A DNA stretch of 64,000 nucleotides from Apophysomyces variabilis (GCA_002749535.1 MZZL01000380.1:913041-977040), one strand, 5' to 3'. Shown: positions 46,801 to 58,309, numbered from the stretch's first letter. The notes: generated from the letters alone by a model not told the origin. A program made the numbers and translations.

Positions 46801-48061
46801 GAGCTTTCCCTATGAATTAATGATATGGTTGATTTCATGGAGTGTCAATTTTTCTTTTCCCCCATATATGGCTAAACGGGAAATGATTCGAAACCCACAC
46901 ATCCGCTTCCATTAAATGATTACTTGCTTTCACATTTTTTTGACTCTATCTAGTTTATGTTATCAATTGTTAACATGGATGGATGCTATCCATATGTGTA
47001 TTGCATAAAAAAGTGAGGGCTAAACATCGTAATAAGCAGACAGCAGGGTTGTTGGACACAAGGCTAACGATGTGCATGCTTTTCTTTTAGTTGTACATCC
47101 CACATTGAGATCTTCCAAACGCTGCAACCGGTCAATAAGCTTTTTCATATAATATACCTTACTATGTCCTTTATCTGCGAAGCAGATCTGCAAAGGATTT
47201 CCGCTTAACTTGTAAAACTTTGGTAAGATTGTTTCACAACCAAATATTCGGTGTAACGTCCTTTCAAAACAGGAATGATTCAAATGCATGATGGTGATTC
47301 TTGTCCAACAATGTGCGTTTTATACCAAGATCTCCACCCGACATAAATCATCAATAGCCTTGTTGGGCTTCTTGGCGTAGTTGCCATTTTGAGATTTAAA
47401 CAAACGTATATAGCATGGGACAAAGGGGCCACGAAAACCAGTCAAAAGACATGCTTCACAAATCAGCATAGAAAGACGACATCGTTTCAAGCCAACATCC
47501 CCCCAACTTCCCACTTTCGGAGCCTTCAGCGCCCAATAGGAACAAAGTCTTAAACATGTTAGAGGCTATCCGCCCAACTCGGTTCAATCCGATCACTATC
47601 ATGACTATTTACCGTGTAACCCAAGAAAGATTTGACAAACAAAACTGGAAAATCAAGAAGAGAGAGAGAGAGGAGCTCCATACGGAAAGTGAAAAATGGG
47701 AGGGCTTAGTCACTGACTTAAGATGGATGTATCCATTGATAAAGGCTCGATCCAATTTAAAGTAAGATGAAGCAGAGACCCTAGGAAGAAAAAAGCAGGA
47801 GGACACGCATGTCGGTACATCCTCAGGACTGAAAAGCCCATGCTTGTCAAGCGACAAACCAACGAAACACTTGAAACTTTGAATGAATGAGCTTCTCTCT
47901 AAAACTAAGTAGAGACACAGCACGAGGTACAAGATACAGCAACAGATCGTTTTTTCTTTCTTTTCTTTTTCCTTTTTTCTTACTATTGTTAATTTACTAT
48001 GGACAGAAGGCGGGGAGAAGGAGAGTTATGTGGGTTAAGACTTTGTTTTGCGTTTTGCATG
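43888..48061. other. 4.2-kb gene-poor region
   Basis: No gene recognised. The longest frames (45700-46098 plus; 47020-47289 and 47320-47514 minus) have no known motif. The two minus-strand frames at 47.0-47.5 kb read like consecutive pieces of one decayed coding sequence, possibly a mobile-element relic, but I could not name it. Confidence 0.4.
43923..43945. repeat. (AG)n microsatellite
   Basis: Uninterrupted AG dinucleotide run of about 23 bases, immediately upstream of the membrane-protein gene on the minus strand (CT-rich on its coding strand). Confidence 0.95.
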
Positions 48062-48804
48062 TCAGGCACACGGTTCACCGTCAAAATTGATTAGATCTAT
48101 TCGCAGAATTCTTGGTTTCAACCGGCGGCACTTCATAACCCAATATAGTCTGCCAATTAAAGAAACAAGGCACCTACCTTCCAAATCTTTGTCTGACGCC
48201 ATCGGTTGATTACCTAGTCCTTCACGCCAAAGCCAATCATGACCGATACCTGTCGAGTAGTTCACAGAAACGTTTGGAAGAAAAACGTTCCATGAGGGCG
48301 ACTCTGTAATCCAGTCATTCTTCTCTTGTTGGTTGATGTGATAGTCTATCTGTAATACGTTGCTTCTGTCGGCGAAGGGATGGAAGGAATTCTCTGTTTT
48401 GGGTCGGAGACATTCATAGAGCGCTTGGTCTCTGGGTGAACTTGATTGTCGAAGTGATGCCATCATTTTGTTCTTGGCATGGTTGATGTTCTTTTTCAAT
48501 TGGTAGGCAAGACAAGCAATATTTTCCTTGTCAACTGCTGCGCTGTTCCTGTTGTGATGGTTTAACGAAAGGCTATTTCCTGCCTTGCGAAGATGTGATC
48601 GATGGGAGGATGTGTTGCTAGATAAAGGTTGAAACGGCATGGAAGGGGAACAGGATAAGGACTTGGCATGATGCTTCCGCAGTAGGTAGGTATAGTCACC
48701 CTCTCGGTTTTTGCTTTTGTTTTCCTTTTTTCGTAAACGAAACAAGATCAGAATACTGACAGAAACACTTACGTTATGCTATAGTAACAACGGGCCCGTG
48801 ACAT
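48062..48804 (-). CDS. Hypothetical Ser/Asn-rich protein
   Basis: Exon 1 at 48804-48773 (MSRARCYYSI) is joined over a 59-nt GT-AG intron to exon 2 beginning at 48713. Read to the stop at 48062 this gives 227 residues. A further intron (donor after DKDLE near 48180, acceptor near 48100) would instead end the protein in DLINF at 48081, which looks equally natural. The body is basic and Ser/Asn-rich, with short aromatic motifs (NDWITESPSWNVF, HDWLWREGLG). No family was recognised. It seems real because the exon phases close and the composition differs from the flanks. Confidence 0.5.
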
Positions 48805-49961
48805 GGTAAATAAGTGTGAAAGTAAGTGTTGAAAGGAAAGTGAAAGAAGTCAGAAAGATATGAGTGGGATAGGATGTGTTCCCCAGAACTAATTTTTTTT
48901 TTGAGCAGGTCAAGTAGTCACCGGGGCTTTACTGGATTTGTCACAAACAGCGCAACGACTGTTGTCATGACAACGCCATACCAATCTTGTTTCACATGCA
49001 ACAGCATCAGGGTTTTCTGAGTTGTCGTCCAAGGGCGGACCAGAAGGGGCCCATTTCTGGTACCTACTTCAGGTGACACAAAGTAAAAAAAAAGTTGGAA
49101 CCTCTAGTCTTGATTAGATTCTCCAGTTAGGATCATTGCAAGCAGACAGTGTGCCCAACTCTCTCAGTAGAGGACGAAAGCAAAACAGGAAAGGAGAGAG
49201 AACATATTGTTTGGCTCAAATGCCTTATGTCTCCGTATGACTATGACGTTCCACAATGTCATTCGAGGGAAAACAGACGGTTTTCGGATGGGACAGGGTG
49301 CCTTCCGAAAGAATCCCAACATTGGCATTACACATCTGCTGTAAGTGATTCTTCTTATCTAAAGAGAAAGGGATCGTCCGTCGGAGACCGTATGAAACCA
49401 TTTGAAGTCAGATATCTGCGAATCAGTTCCTGGTGAAAGTACAACTGTGACGTGGGTTCGCACCTTGTCTGTTGGAGGAATTCTTATGCTATTTTGAACA
49501 GAGTTTATGTGCAGAAAAGAATCTGATACTGGAAAAGAAATAGATAAGCTTCATTAGCAATCAGTTCTGGCAAAAATACTCTGCTTTACTTAGATCAAGT
49601 TGATGTTCCACCGGATGAAAGATCCATCTGACCAGCGTAATGTGCGTTCAGGCAACGCATTTTTGTTTTTTCCAATGCATCGGCGCAAATGAACAGTTTT
49701 AAAAAAGCCAAGGGAAGTGCAGCCAATGATAGAAGAAGGACGGCATTGGCAAGCAATATGGTTGGGACAGGCCCACGCGAGTGTGACTTGCCACCATATT
49801 TCAAGTGTAACCTGGCAACGACCGATCATTGCAGGAAAACTGGCCCACGTTTTAGGGTTGTGGCCATTGATTTGATTAACACTGGAATACGATTGGCCAT
49901 GATCGATTTGGCCCCTCTCCCTGGTTGAAAGGTACTTTCTTTCTTTATCCTTTCATCTTTC
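48805..49961. other. Intergenic and promoter of bHLH gene
   Basis: About 1.2 kb. Short frames on both strands have no recognised motif. The last 40 bases before the bHLH start are T/C-rich. Confidence 0.45.
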
Positions 49962-51596
49962 ATGGACTTGAGCCACCAATTGGATGCCATTCATAATATA
50001 GGCATACTGAGGTCGCTGAACCAGCCAAGTCAGCATCGACGGTCGACGACAATAGAGGACTCGTTCGAACAGTTCTCTTCTGAAGAAATCAATCTCCTCT
50101 TTGGTACGACTAGTAACAGCGATCCATCGCACCTTGATCCGTTTCTTTCTGAGTATCCCACATCTGCCAAATCAACCTCCCCTCATGGTCAACAACAAGG
50201 CGTTCCCAATAGCCGTACTGACTATTTTGAACAAGAAGTAATTGTGGTTAAACTGAGGATGAATGTGCTTTGTTTAACTCAACGATTGGATGTCTCATTT
50301 CATAGGATATGTTTACTCCTCTCATCTCTCCTGCTATGACACCTTCATTCACTTTCCAGGGCCAACCAAAGCAAAACCATCCGCCATCCATGCCTTTGGA
50401 ACTTTCGCCTCTTTCTTCACCAGCCATCATGGCTCAGATGGACGGTCATCCTCATGAAAGAGAAGCATCCTCTCGCTCGGTTTCCTTTAATCAATATTCC
50501 AACTACATGTCGGCTGAACAGATATGTGAACAATACGAACAGCTTGAGCTAGCCAAGAAAATGATCACCCGTAAACTGTCCGCTTTGCAGAGACAGCAGG
50601 ACCAGATGCCTAGTAGTCCCCCTATAGCCGATCCCGTACCAGAGCGAAAGTTATCAGAAAGCATGCAACTGCCTCTCACTGGTAAGCAATTGGACATCTT
50701 ATATACATATATCTAGTTTTCAAAACTAACAGAATCCAGCAGCAAATGGACCTTCTCCCTTCTCCGTAACGGCACCTGTATCACCACCTGTGGACCCAAT
50801 GCAACTGGAACCCGTGACGCCTGCTTCGCTGATGAATCTTAGCAACCGTTCAAGTAGCAGCACTCCGTGCCACAAAAGTAGCAAACCAGCCGCGACCGTG
50901 GCACCTTCGGTATCGGAGCCTCAATCTAGCCGTCGACGCACGTTGACCATACCGCGAGCTGCTCGAAAAGAAAGTAGACCTTCCCCTCTAAAGAAACAAC
51001 GACGTGAATCTACTGGAGCTACAATCAATCATCACGCATCCCCACGTGCATTGAAGCCGCTGTTAATCAGCCCAACCCTTGCCCCATCTCCTTCCGATAC
51101 CGTTCGATTGGATGCGGAGCGAATTCTGGCCACTCGAAGCAATTACCAGAACCTAATGGAAGGAAAAGCCGCTGCTCTTGGCATCGCTTTCTCACCCCAT
51201 ATCAAAAGTGGATTGGAAGTCCGTCGAACTGCGCACAAGGCGGCGGAGCAGAAACGACGCGATTCACTCAAGGAATGGTTTGACCGATTACGTAGAGAGG
51301 TGGAGGAAGGCTATGTCAAGCAAAAGGCGGGGTTGGCCGCCAAGATCTCGCGTGAACAGCAAAATGAAGTAGAAGCCGCATCTTCCTCCAATAAGCCTAG
51401 CGACAGCCAAGAAGACGAAGATGCTGAAGGTAACGGGCTAAAGCCTCTCTCGAAAGTACTTTTGCTGCGTTATGCGTACGAGTATATAAGTACGCTCAAA
51501 GAGACGGTCGAAAAAAGAGAAGTCCGCATCAAAAAGCTTGAAGAAGAAAACAAGCAGCTGAAAGAATCAAAATGTCAATGCACTGACAAACAATAA
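49962..51596 (+). CDS. bHLH transcription factor
   Basis: Exons 49962-50237, 50306-50681 and 50740-51596 give 502 residues. The C-terminal region holds the basic helix-loop-helix domain. The basic region and helix 1 read RRTAHKAAEQKRRDSLKEWF, with the His-Glu-Arg contacts of E-box binders. Helix 2 reads LSKVLLLRYAYEYISTLK and runs straight into a leucine-zipper-like coil (KREVRIKKLEEENKQL). The loop between helices is about 60 residues and acidic, much longer than usual. The N-terminal two thirds is Ser/Pro-rich and probably an activation region, with SPLSSP and SPAMTP clusters that could be phosphorylated. Related fungal proteins include Rtg3-type and other MYC-like regulators; the orthologue is not determined. 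The exon 3 acceptor is a CAGCAG tandem (one-residue ambiguity). Confidence 0.85.
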
Positions 51597-52315
51597 GCCG
51601 CCATATCATCCCTCACAACCTTCTTCGCATGTTCCATGGTTTCATGACACGATCAATACTATGATTTTTTTTACGTATGCTTTTAGTCTGCATTCCATTC
51701 TTTCGCTATGTCATTTCTTCTTACATTTATTTATCGTATGGTAATTCTTTTCTTTAGTTGTGATTTTTTTTCCTTTCATGTACACATTTGTTCTTTCTAT
51801 TGGCGCTTTTCTGCAATGCTATTATGCCAACAATTTATGAGAAATATAACCGTCCAGCTTCAAACTGTAAGCAACAATGTGTTATAATTTAATGATAAAA
51901 GTGCAGCAGACTTTCTATGATGGGAAATGGAAGTTCGTTTGCCTTCAGAAGAATCACGTCTGGTTATTGCAGATCGTCACTGTCTCAATTCGCATTAGAT
52001 AAGAGTATAATATGGTTGAGTTGATGTCCCATAGTTTTAGCACTTATGCATAAGAAATATTGCTTTACAAACATAACAGAGATTGACTATAATTGAACCA
52101 GTTCTGAATATGGTTGCTTGATGGACAGGATGGTCTTGACCTAGCGCAAGATGATCTTTGTTTACGCTCGCAAGTTACAGTGAATTGAATCAATCATACC
52201 ACAATTTTTTATTTCATTCATATGATTTATTTGAATAAATGCCATACAAGAATACTTTTGAATGAATGGAATTTCACATGCAAGTATCGTTAAGGGGAAT
52301 AGGTAATGCGTCGGA
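51597..52315. other. Intergenic, bHLH to DUG2
   Basis: 719 bases with bHLH 3' sequence (T-rich) and the DUG2 promoter. No gene was recognised. Confidence 0.5.
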
Positions 52316-52347
52316 ATGGCAGCCGTGATCTCCTCTACTCAATTTGA
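52306..52347 (+). promoter_or_regulatory. Overlapping upstream ORF at DUG2 start
   Basis: ATG at 52306 opens a 13-codon frame that stops at 52345-52347, running out of frame across the DUG2 start at 52316. It is only relevant if transcription begins upstream. Confidence 0.4.
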
Positions 52348-55300
52348 ACTCCCGATGAACATCACTTCGGGAGCTGTGGCTGACACTAGACGAGCATTCA
52401 TCATGGAATCACCGACATTAAGGACAGAAAGTCCAACGCCATTAGGTAGAAAAGGGAGCAAATACGTCTGAAAACTTGAGTGATTGAAGTTTTGGCAGGC
52501 AACATTTCGAAACCTACTGGCTCGATGCCTTTGTACCCAACTCGATGTATCCATACTATTTCACAGGAGGACAAAAACTCAGTTTTGTCTCTTGCGGCCT
52601 GTCGACGTTACCTATTCAGTGGCAGTCAGAGTTCGAAAATTCACGTAAGCTGTATCATACTGTACGATCCGATAGCTTGGGTTATCTAATTTTAATCTTC
52701 AGGTATGGGACCTTGAGACGTTTACCTTGGTGACCACGTTGGAAGGGCACCGTGGAAGTGTATTGGGTCTCACATTATCTAATGATCAACAATGGCTTTT
52801 CAGTTGTTCTGGTGAGAAAAACATAGTAGCATTTCTTTTTTTTCCTTTGCTTCTTTCTTACCTGTGAGATTTAGGCGACGGAACCATTCGAGTATGTAAT
52901 TAACTACAAAAAAACCATCACTTTTCAGATTTTCACCAAGAAGGACTACTTTAGGTGTGGGATACCGAGACTCTTAAATGCGCATATTTGATTCTTTCCT
53001 GTCATGATGTGGGAGATGTCTTTTCTGTAGTTTATTCCGAAATTTCGCATGCTTTATTTTTTGGCAGTCAGAATACCAGCATCCAGGTAATCTAGAAAGA
53101 CGGACACGCATGATTAAACTTTATCTTTCCCTTTTGTTAGTGGTATGACTTTTCCGATCCACAGACTCATGGATCAACAACAGATATACCCCTTATCCCC
53201 GTCACACCACGCAACATTCAAAAATCCAAGTTTTTTGAAGGCATTGATGAGGAGGCACAAAATTCTGTTGATAAAGATGTCATCAAGTGTGTAATCCGGG
53301 AAAAAAATGTGCGCCTGAATGCACATGATGGTTACGTCTATTGCTTATTGCATTCGACAGAATTGCCAAACATTGACGGTGAAGTACTCATTAGCGGTAA
53401 GCAGGTGGTTGTCAAACAGAAGAATTTGTTTGTAATATATGGTTACATAGGTTCTGGAGATGGCGATGTGAAAGTTAGTATATAAAGATTCCAAACTGGA
53501 AAATACAAATCATCGACCGGGTTATAGATTTGGGTTATTGCAGATGGATCTATCCAGCATCTTCATACTCTCAAAGGCAATTCGGATAAAGGCGTCCTGA
53601 GTTTGGCTCTATCTGATGATGGCTATTTATTCTGTGGTGTTCAAGGAGGAGATGTTCAAGTAAGTGCTTGGTTTTTATTTATTGTACTTGACTAACACGT
53701 TTGTTTACTCCTGTGCAAACAAACAAAGATTTGGGACCTCGAAACAGTATGTTGTATTGGTTAAAAGAAACAAAGAAATTGATTGAAAGTAGCATCAAAT
53801 GATACGGTCCATGATGGCCCATACGGTAAGACCAGTAAGCCATTCCGCTGGTTAGCACGGTCTTGGCTAAGGTACTACTTCAGGATGATGTGTTAGCAGT
53901 AGCCATTAAAGGTCCCGGACTTGTCAGTGCATCTGCCGATGGCACAATCAAGGTATTGATTTTGACATTATTATTCCTCGATTGTATGGCTTTATTCTCA
54001 TGATAAAAAAAAGAGTTGGAGTCAAGGATTTGAATTTAGTGAATCTATGACTGACCACAACAGTAACGTGCTTTCATTGACCACTTCGGGTGACTATCTG
54101 ATTACGGGAAGTAGCGATCATCTGATCAAGGTAAAGCTCTTGAGTGTTAATGGGAGATATGAACGCACATCGATAGTTTTGGGACATGCCATACAATGCT
54201 GCTGCTTCAGAGCAGTTCCGGAGAGGGAGCGTCGTCCAGCCAACCCCTACCAGCGGTAAAATTGGATAATAAACGAAAGGGAGTCTTCTAAACGTGATTG
54301 CCCGTAGATACTCTCTTATACGTCCTTGAGAAATGGATTGCGATGCGCACAGTCAGCGGTAACCCAAAGTATATGGAAGAATGCCGTAGAGGCGCACGGT
54401 TCCTTAAGAACGTTCTTCAGCAGCTAGGTGCTGTTAGTCGAATGGTTAGAATGAGATTTAAACCTTTGTAAACTCCACATTGACCTGCAGTATCCTATAG
54501 ATTCCGGGTACTTGTGGACGCAATCCGTTGGTGTACGGAAAATTTACAGGCAAGCGTGCCAGCAGTGATTCTGCCAAGAAAGTGAAGACAGTTTTGATCT
54601 ACGGTCACTACGACGTGATTTCAGCAGGAGATGAAAACTGTCAGTGGAACACAGAGCCATTTAGACTCACCGGTAAAAATGGTTACCTTTACGGCAGAGG
54701 AACAAGCGACAACAAGGTATATAGCACTGTTTTGTATTTTATCTTGACTAAATCTTTTTCTAAGGGACCAATGCTGGCGTGTATCTTTGCTGTTAATGAC
54801 CTTTTAAAGGAAGGGTTATTGGATGTTAACGTCATTTTCTTGATTGAGGGCGAAGAAGAAAGTGGCAGCGTTGGCCTTTATGAAGCGGTGGAGAAAAATA
54901 AGGTAAAAAGTCATCCAAATAGCATGTATGTATTAAAGAACCTATGGGATAGGCTTTGTTTGAGGATGTCGATTTAATTCTATTGAGGTATGTTTTCCGA
55001 AATAGTTATAGTCTCTTTAACAGGAGTATGAATTTGTAGCAACTCGTATTGGCTGGGAGAGGATGTTCCGTGTATCACTTATGGACTGCGTGGAGTCATA
55101 CACGCCTCTATCGCGATATCCAACACTCGTGCAGATCTCCATTCCGGTGTAGAAGGAGGAGCGGTTTCCGAACCCTTGATTGACTTGATACACGTGCTGG
55201 GAAAATTAGTGGGGATGGATAAAAAGGTTCTTATCCCAGGTTTGTCTCAGTTTATTGAATATCGCACATTCTTGACGAACTAATTTATGACCCTAGGCTT

Positions 55301-56183
55301 CTATGACAAAGTCCGATCTGTAGATGAAGCAGAAGAACGTTTGTACGATCCTATCGTGGAATGGCTTCAAACGTAAGTAACAGATGTCTTACATAATGTG
55401 AATATTCCCTAATCGACCGATCGATGATACTGTTCACATTTCAGTACCAGAGCACAACATCGATATATTGGTTCACCCACACTGTCTGAAATTGTGACTT
55501 CCGCTGGAAAGCAAAACGAGGATGCGAAAGAGGAAGAGTCCATGGTCAAGCAGGTTTTAGATACGGCTGAACTGAAACGGGAGCTGATGGCCCGCTGGCG
55601 ATTTCCCACTTTGACAGTGCATAAGATAGACGTGTCTGTCAATAACCCCACTATTATTCCTCGCTGCGCAACAGCCGCCGTGAGTACACGAGTTGTTCCC
55701 GATCAAGATATCACGGAGATTTGCGAGAAGTTTGAGCAGCACGTAAAACAGACTTTTAATGCTATGAATTCAGAAAACAAAATATCGGTAAGGCAATAAA
55801 TTTATACAAGAAAGATATTGGTCTTGATTGTTTATAGATCGAAATACAAAGTGCTGCCGAATACTGGCTAGGGAATCCTGAAAGCGAATATTTTAAGGCA
55901 GTAGAGAAGGCCATTGAACAAGAATGGAAGATTAAGCCACTCTACATCCGTGAAGGTGGATCTATTCCTGCTGTTCGATGGCTAGAAAAGTTTTGCAATG
56001 CACCAGCCGTACACCTTCCTATGGGTCAAGTAAGACAGAGCGTTAAGAATGAGTGCTTTTATTCATAAAACGATTCAGGCATCCGATCAAGCCCATCTAC
56101 ACAATGAACGTATTCGGCTGCGCAACTTACACGCTGGAAGGAGAATTGTCAAAAGCCTCTTGCAAATGCTCAATAAGGAATGA
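52316..56183 (+). CDS. DUG2: Glutathione-degrading Dug2: WD40 plus M20 peptidase
   Basis: Twenty-two exons give 891 residues (yeast Dug2 is 878). Starts and ends: 52316-52445, 52490-52644, 52703-52811, 52875-52891, 52955-53086, 53141-53396, 53451-53473, 53528-53659, 53729-53746, 53793-53825, 53884-53952, 54014-54130, 54213-54255, 54308-54444, 54501-54716, 54765-54902, 54953-54987, 55040-55239, 55297-55372, 55445-55787, 55838-56029, 56079-56183. Residues about 60-400 hold WD40 repeats (SSKIHVWDLET, GDGTIRVWDTET, GDGDVKIWV). From about 412 comes the M20 metallopeptidase: IYGHYDV, GRGTSDNKG, EGEEESGS, ADLHSGVEGGA, a lid domain, and the final REGGSIP and HLHNERI. Dug2 pairs with Dug3 to cleave the gamma-glutamyl bond of glutathione. 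The exon 13 acceptor is the least certain junction. Confidence 0.88.
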
Positions 56184-56309
56184 TCGCTTGCTCTCACTTC
56201 TGATGTATGAGAATGTGATTCAAAACGATATGCAACCAACAAGAAGGAAAGCTATCACGAATAAACATAAGACTAACTAACAAGAATAAAAGACTATAAG
56301 CGCCAAAAT

Positions 56310-56837
56310 TCACAAGCGGAGAGGACCATTTACCATGGCTTTTAGCGTTAAGGGTTCTATAAAGGCGTTAAAGAATTCACCGGCTACACGCACCACAATC
56401 TTGGTTCTGGCACAACATTTTAGTCTTCCTTTTCGCATTCTATCTACTCAATTACCTTCCTGTGAATATCGGAGTACGTTGCATGCATGTATGATAAAGG
56501 AAAGGTGGGTTAAGGGCAATAGCTGGAAATAGCATCCGGAAAGTAAAACGAGAAAGGATATTGTGCCCATTGTTGGCAATATGACTTGAACAGTGGCGAA
56601 AATGAATTTAATGCGCATTGGTTTTCTTTGTAGTTCTTCAAACATTGTGCTCTTGCAGATTCGAGTACTTTTTTCTGAGTCAACTGTGATTGCTGTGTCA
56701 TCGCCCGTAATTTGCACTTACTCTGCGTTTGCTGGTTGACTTGTTCATCGACCTCACGTGCAATCGTATGAAACAGGAGGGCTAATCCGAATGCCAGTAT
56801 ACCAATACCAGCTATATGAATTATAGTACGGATGTAG
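56310..56837 (-). CDS. Brr6/Brl1-like nuclear-envelope protein (5' end unresolved)
   Basis: Exons 56837-56562, 56488-56456 and 56406-56310 give the C-terminal 135 residues. A membrane segment (IIHIAGIGILAFGLALLF) is followed by EVDEQVNQ, then the cysteine pattern of the Brr6/Brl1 domain: AQCLKNYKENQC, YCQQW, CM. It ends with VAGEFFNAFIEPLTLKAM, matching the conserved FxxPLxxK tail. Brr6 and Brl1 sit in the nuclear envelope and help nuclear pore assembly and lipid homeostasis. The exon 1 to exon 2 junction is AT-AC and looks U12-type. The upstream exon encoding the N-terminus (phase 2 required) was not found, so the true start lies further right. The second GT-AG intron is 49 nt. It converges with DUG2 (126-bp gap). 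Confidence 0.75.
56489..56561 (-). other. U12-type AT-AC intron in Brr6-like gene
   Basis: A 73-nt intron on the minus strand begins ATATCCTTT, the minor-spliceosome 5' consensus. It contains CCCTTAACCC, close to the U12 branch consensus, about 21 nt before the 3' AC (TTATCATAC). Removing it joins tgg-gca-ca to a-tgc-atg and restores the W-A-Q-C-M of the Brr6 family. Reading through instead hits a stop within 20 codons. Confidence 0.75.
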
Positions 56838-56923
56838 CTATCATATAGTAAGAAGTAACAAGTTTAGCCTTTTCGGCTTGTGCCAGATACGGTGTCCATT
56901 ACTTTGTTGAGATAATTAACGTG

Positions 56924-57303
56924 TCAGCCACACTCCATGACAAACGTGGCATTGCTTTGTATCTCCTCGACACCGTATGGTGGTGTGATGCATTGTCCAA
57001 TTTCCTTCGCTTGTTTGGGTACATTAGAAAAGTTATTGCAATTCAAAAATGATGCTCAGCTGAGAAAATGGTACAAGGCGAGCTTTGCGGATATAGCCTA
57101 ATGTACCAGACCGTTTGTTACACAGAGTTCCACTGTTTATGCTGGCATCCGATTGGGCAGTTCATATTATGCATTTGAAAAAGACAAAAGTAAACATCAG
57201 GATATGAGCGGAAAAGCGTTGAATGAGACCCTCGGTCGTTTGTCGAACGGGAGCTTATAATTACGCATGATTTCGAACTAAGAGCCTTCGAAGTAACTAA
57301 CAA
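56924..57303 (-). CDS. Possible small cysteine-rich protein, fragmentary
   Basis: Two coding-like pieces lie on the minus strand. One is near 57303-57124 and includes MNCPIGCQHKQWNS. The other is near 57045-56924, reading FLNCNNFSNVPKQAKEIG then QCITPPYGVEEIQSN and ending MECG before a TGA. The cysteine spacing recalls small secreted fungal proteins. No convincing signal peptide or complete splice path was found, so it may be a relic. Confidence 0.2.
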
Positions 57304-58222
57304 AACAGTAAATCACACCACAGTTTTGACGACCCAACATACGGCGTCACTAGCTACAAATTATCAGTAACCTTCTGAACAAAGTCACGTTTGTTATCTC
57401 AGGAAAAGTAAAGCAATTGATCAACTTTGTAGCAAAAAAAGAAGGCTTATTCTTAGAGAACATGGTGGTTAATACTGAATAAGCGAGTCTTCACAACTGC
57501 TTATCTGTTGTGTTATATGTAAATAGAAAAAGGGACGGATAGAATCCTTTGAGACTGTTGGATATCTTCATTTCATTCAACTTGTCTGCCTATTTATAAT
57601 TATTTGATCTTATGTGGGATTTGTAATTAGTGAACGTTCTTTTTGGCGATAGGTGTATGATTTAGCTAAGTGTAATAACTGCGGTAGAGCAGTGTCACCT
57701 TGTCTTCATCCTTAGTGATAGATCTCTGACTTAGAGAAGAGGTGCAGTTAATGTTCCAAACTAGAGAAGTTCACTGTGAATGGAAACACGTTAATTCCGA
57801 TCATCCTGTTCATGGAACACAAGTACTAGGAAGTCACACTACGACAGCGACGTATACCACAACTGACATAGTTTGTGCAGTCCCTTATAGCGGTCAATAT
57901 CACAATTACAACCGCGTTTTTACATTATGTTGTAAACCTATGGCTTAGCTTTTGGACGTATTTATGAGCATAATATAATGCATCTAACAAGGATATTAGC
58001 AGCACTGTAAAGTTGTGTTTCAATGTGTCCACGTTTCTATGTCTTCCTCTGCAACAGATCCTTGTTATTCCACCTGATTGTGTTGGATGTACATGAAATA
58101 TGTCCACGATTGATTAGCCTCGATAGCTGTTTATCCATGATATACTCTGTATCCTTTGATTAATGTGGCTGAGAAGTGTTTGTAGATGCTTATAACCGGG
58201 TATTTTCGTCTCTTTGACTACA

Positions 58223-58236
58223 GTTACCATGGTAAC
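58223..58236. promoter_or_regulatory. RFX-type X-box palindrome
   Basis: GTTACCATGGTAAC is a perfect 14-bp palindrome and fits the RFX-family consensus GTnRCC-(0-3)-RGYAAC exactly. Fungal RFX proteins (for example yeast Crt1) repress DNA-damage and cell-cycle genes through such sites. Confidence 0.5.
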
Positions 58237-58295
58237 GAGTGGTTGCTCTAGCGTGCGGTCTACCACCGGACATTGCCCGTAATTCATTGTTTGTG

Positions 58296-58309
58296 GTTGC
58301 CATGGCGAC
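58296..58309. promoter_or_regulatory. Second RFX-type X-box
   Basis: GTTGCCATGGCGAC is a near-palindrome matching the same consensus, 73 bp centre-to-centre from the first (about seven helical turns). No adjacent gene was recognised that it would control. Confidence 0.45.

Noticed and set aside
47550..47600. tRNA-like B box (GGTTCAATCC) near 47580
   Set aside because: No matching A box or acceptor stem upstream; no tRNA gene could be folded anywhere in the window by eye.
48152..48179. 28-nt intron near the end of the hypothetical gene at 48062-48804
   Set aside because: GT and AG are present but 28 nt is too short for splicing; a longer alternative is mentioned in the gene entry.
56723..56723. 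GTAAGT donor after the membrane segment of the Brr6-like gene
   Set aside because: None of the following AG sites restores the frame, while reading straight through keeps the Brr6 cysteine pattern.
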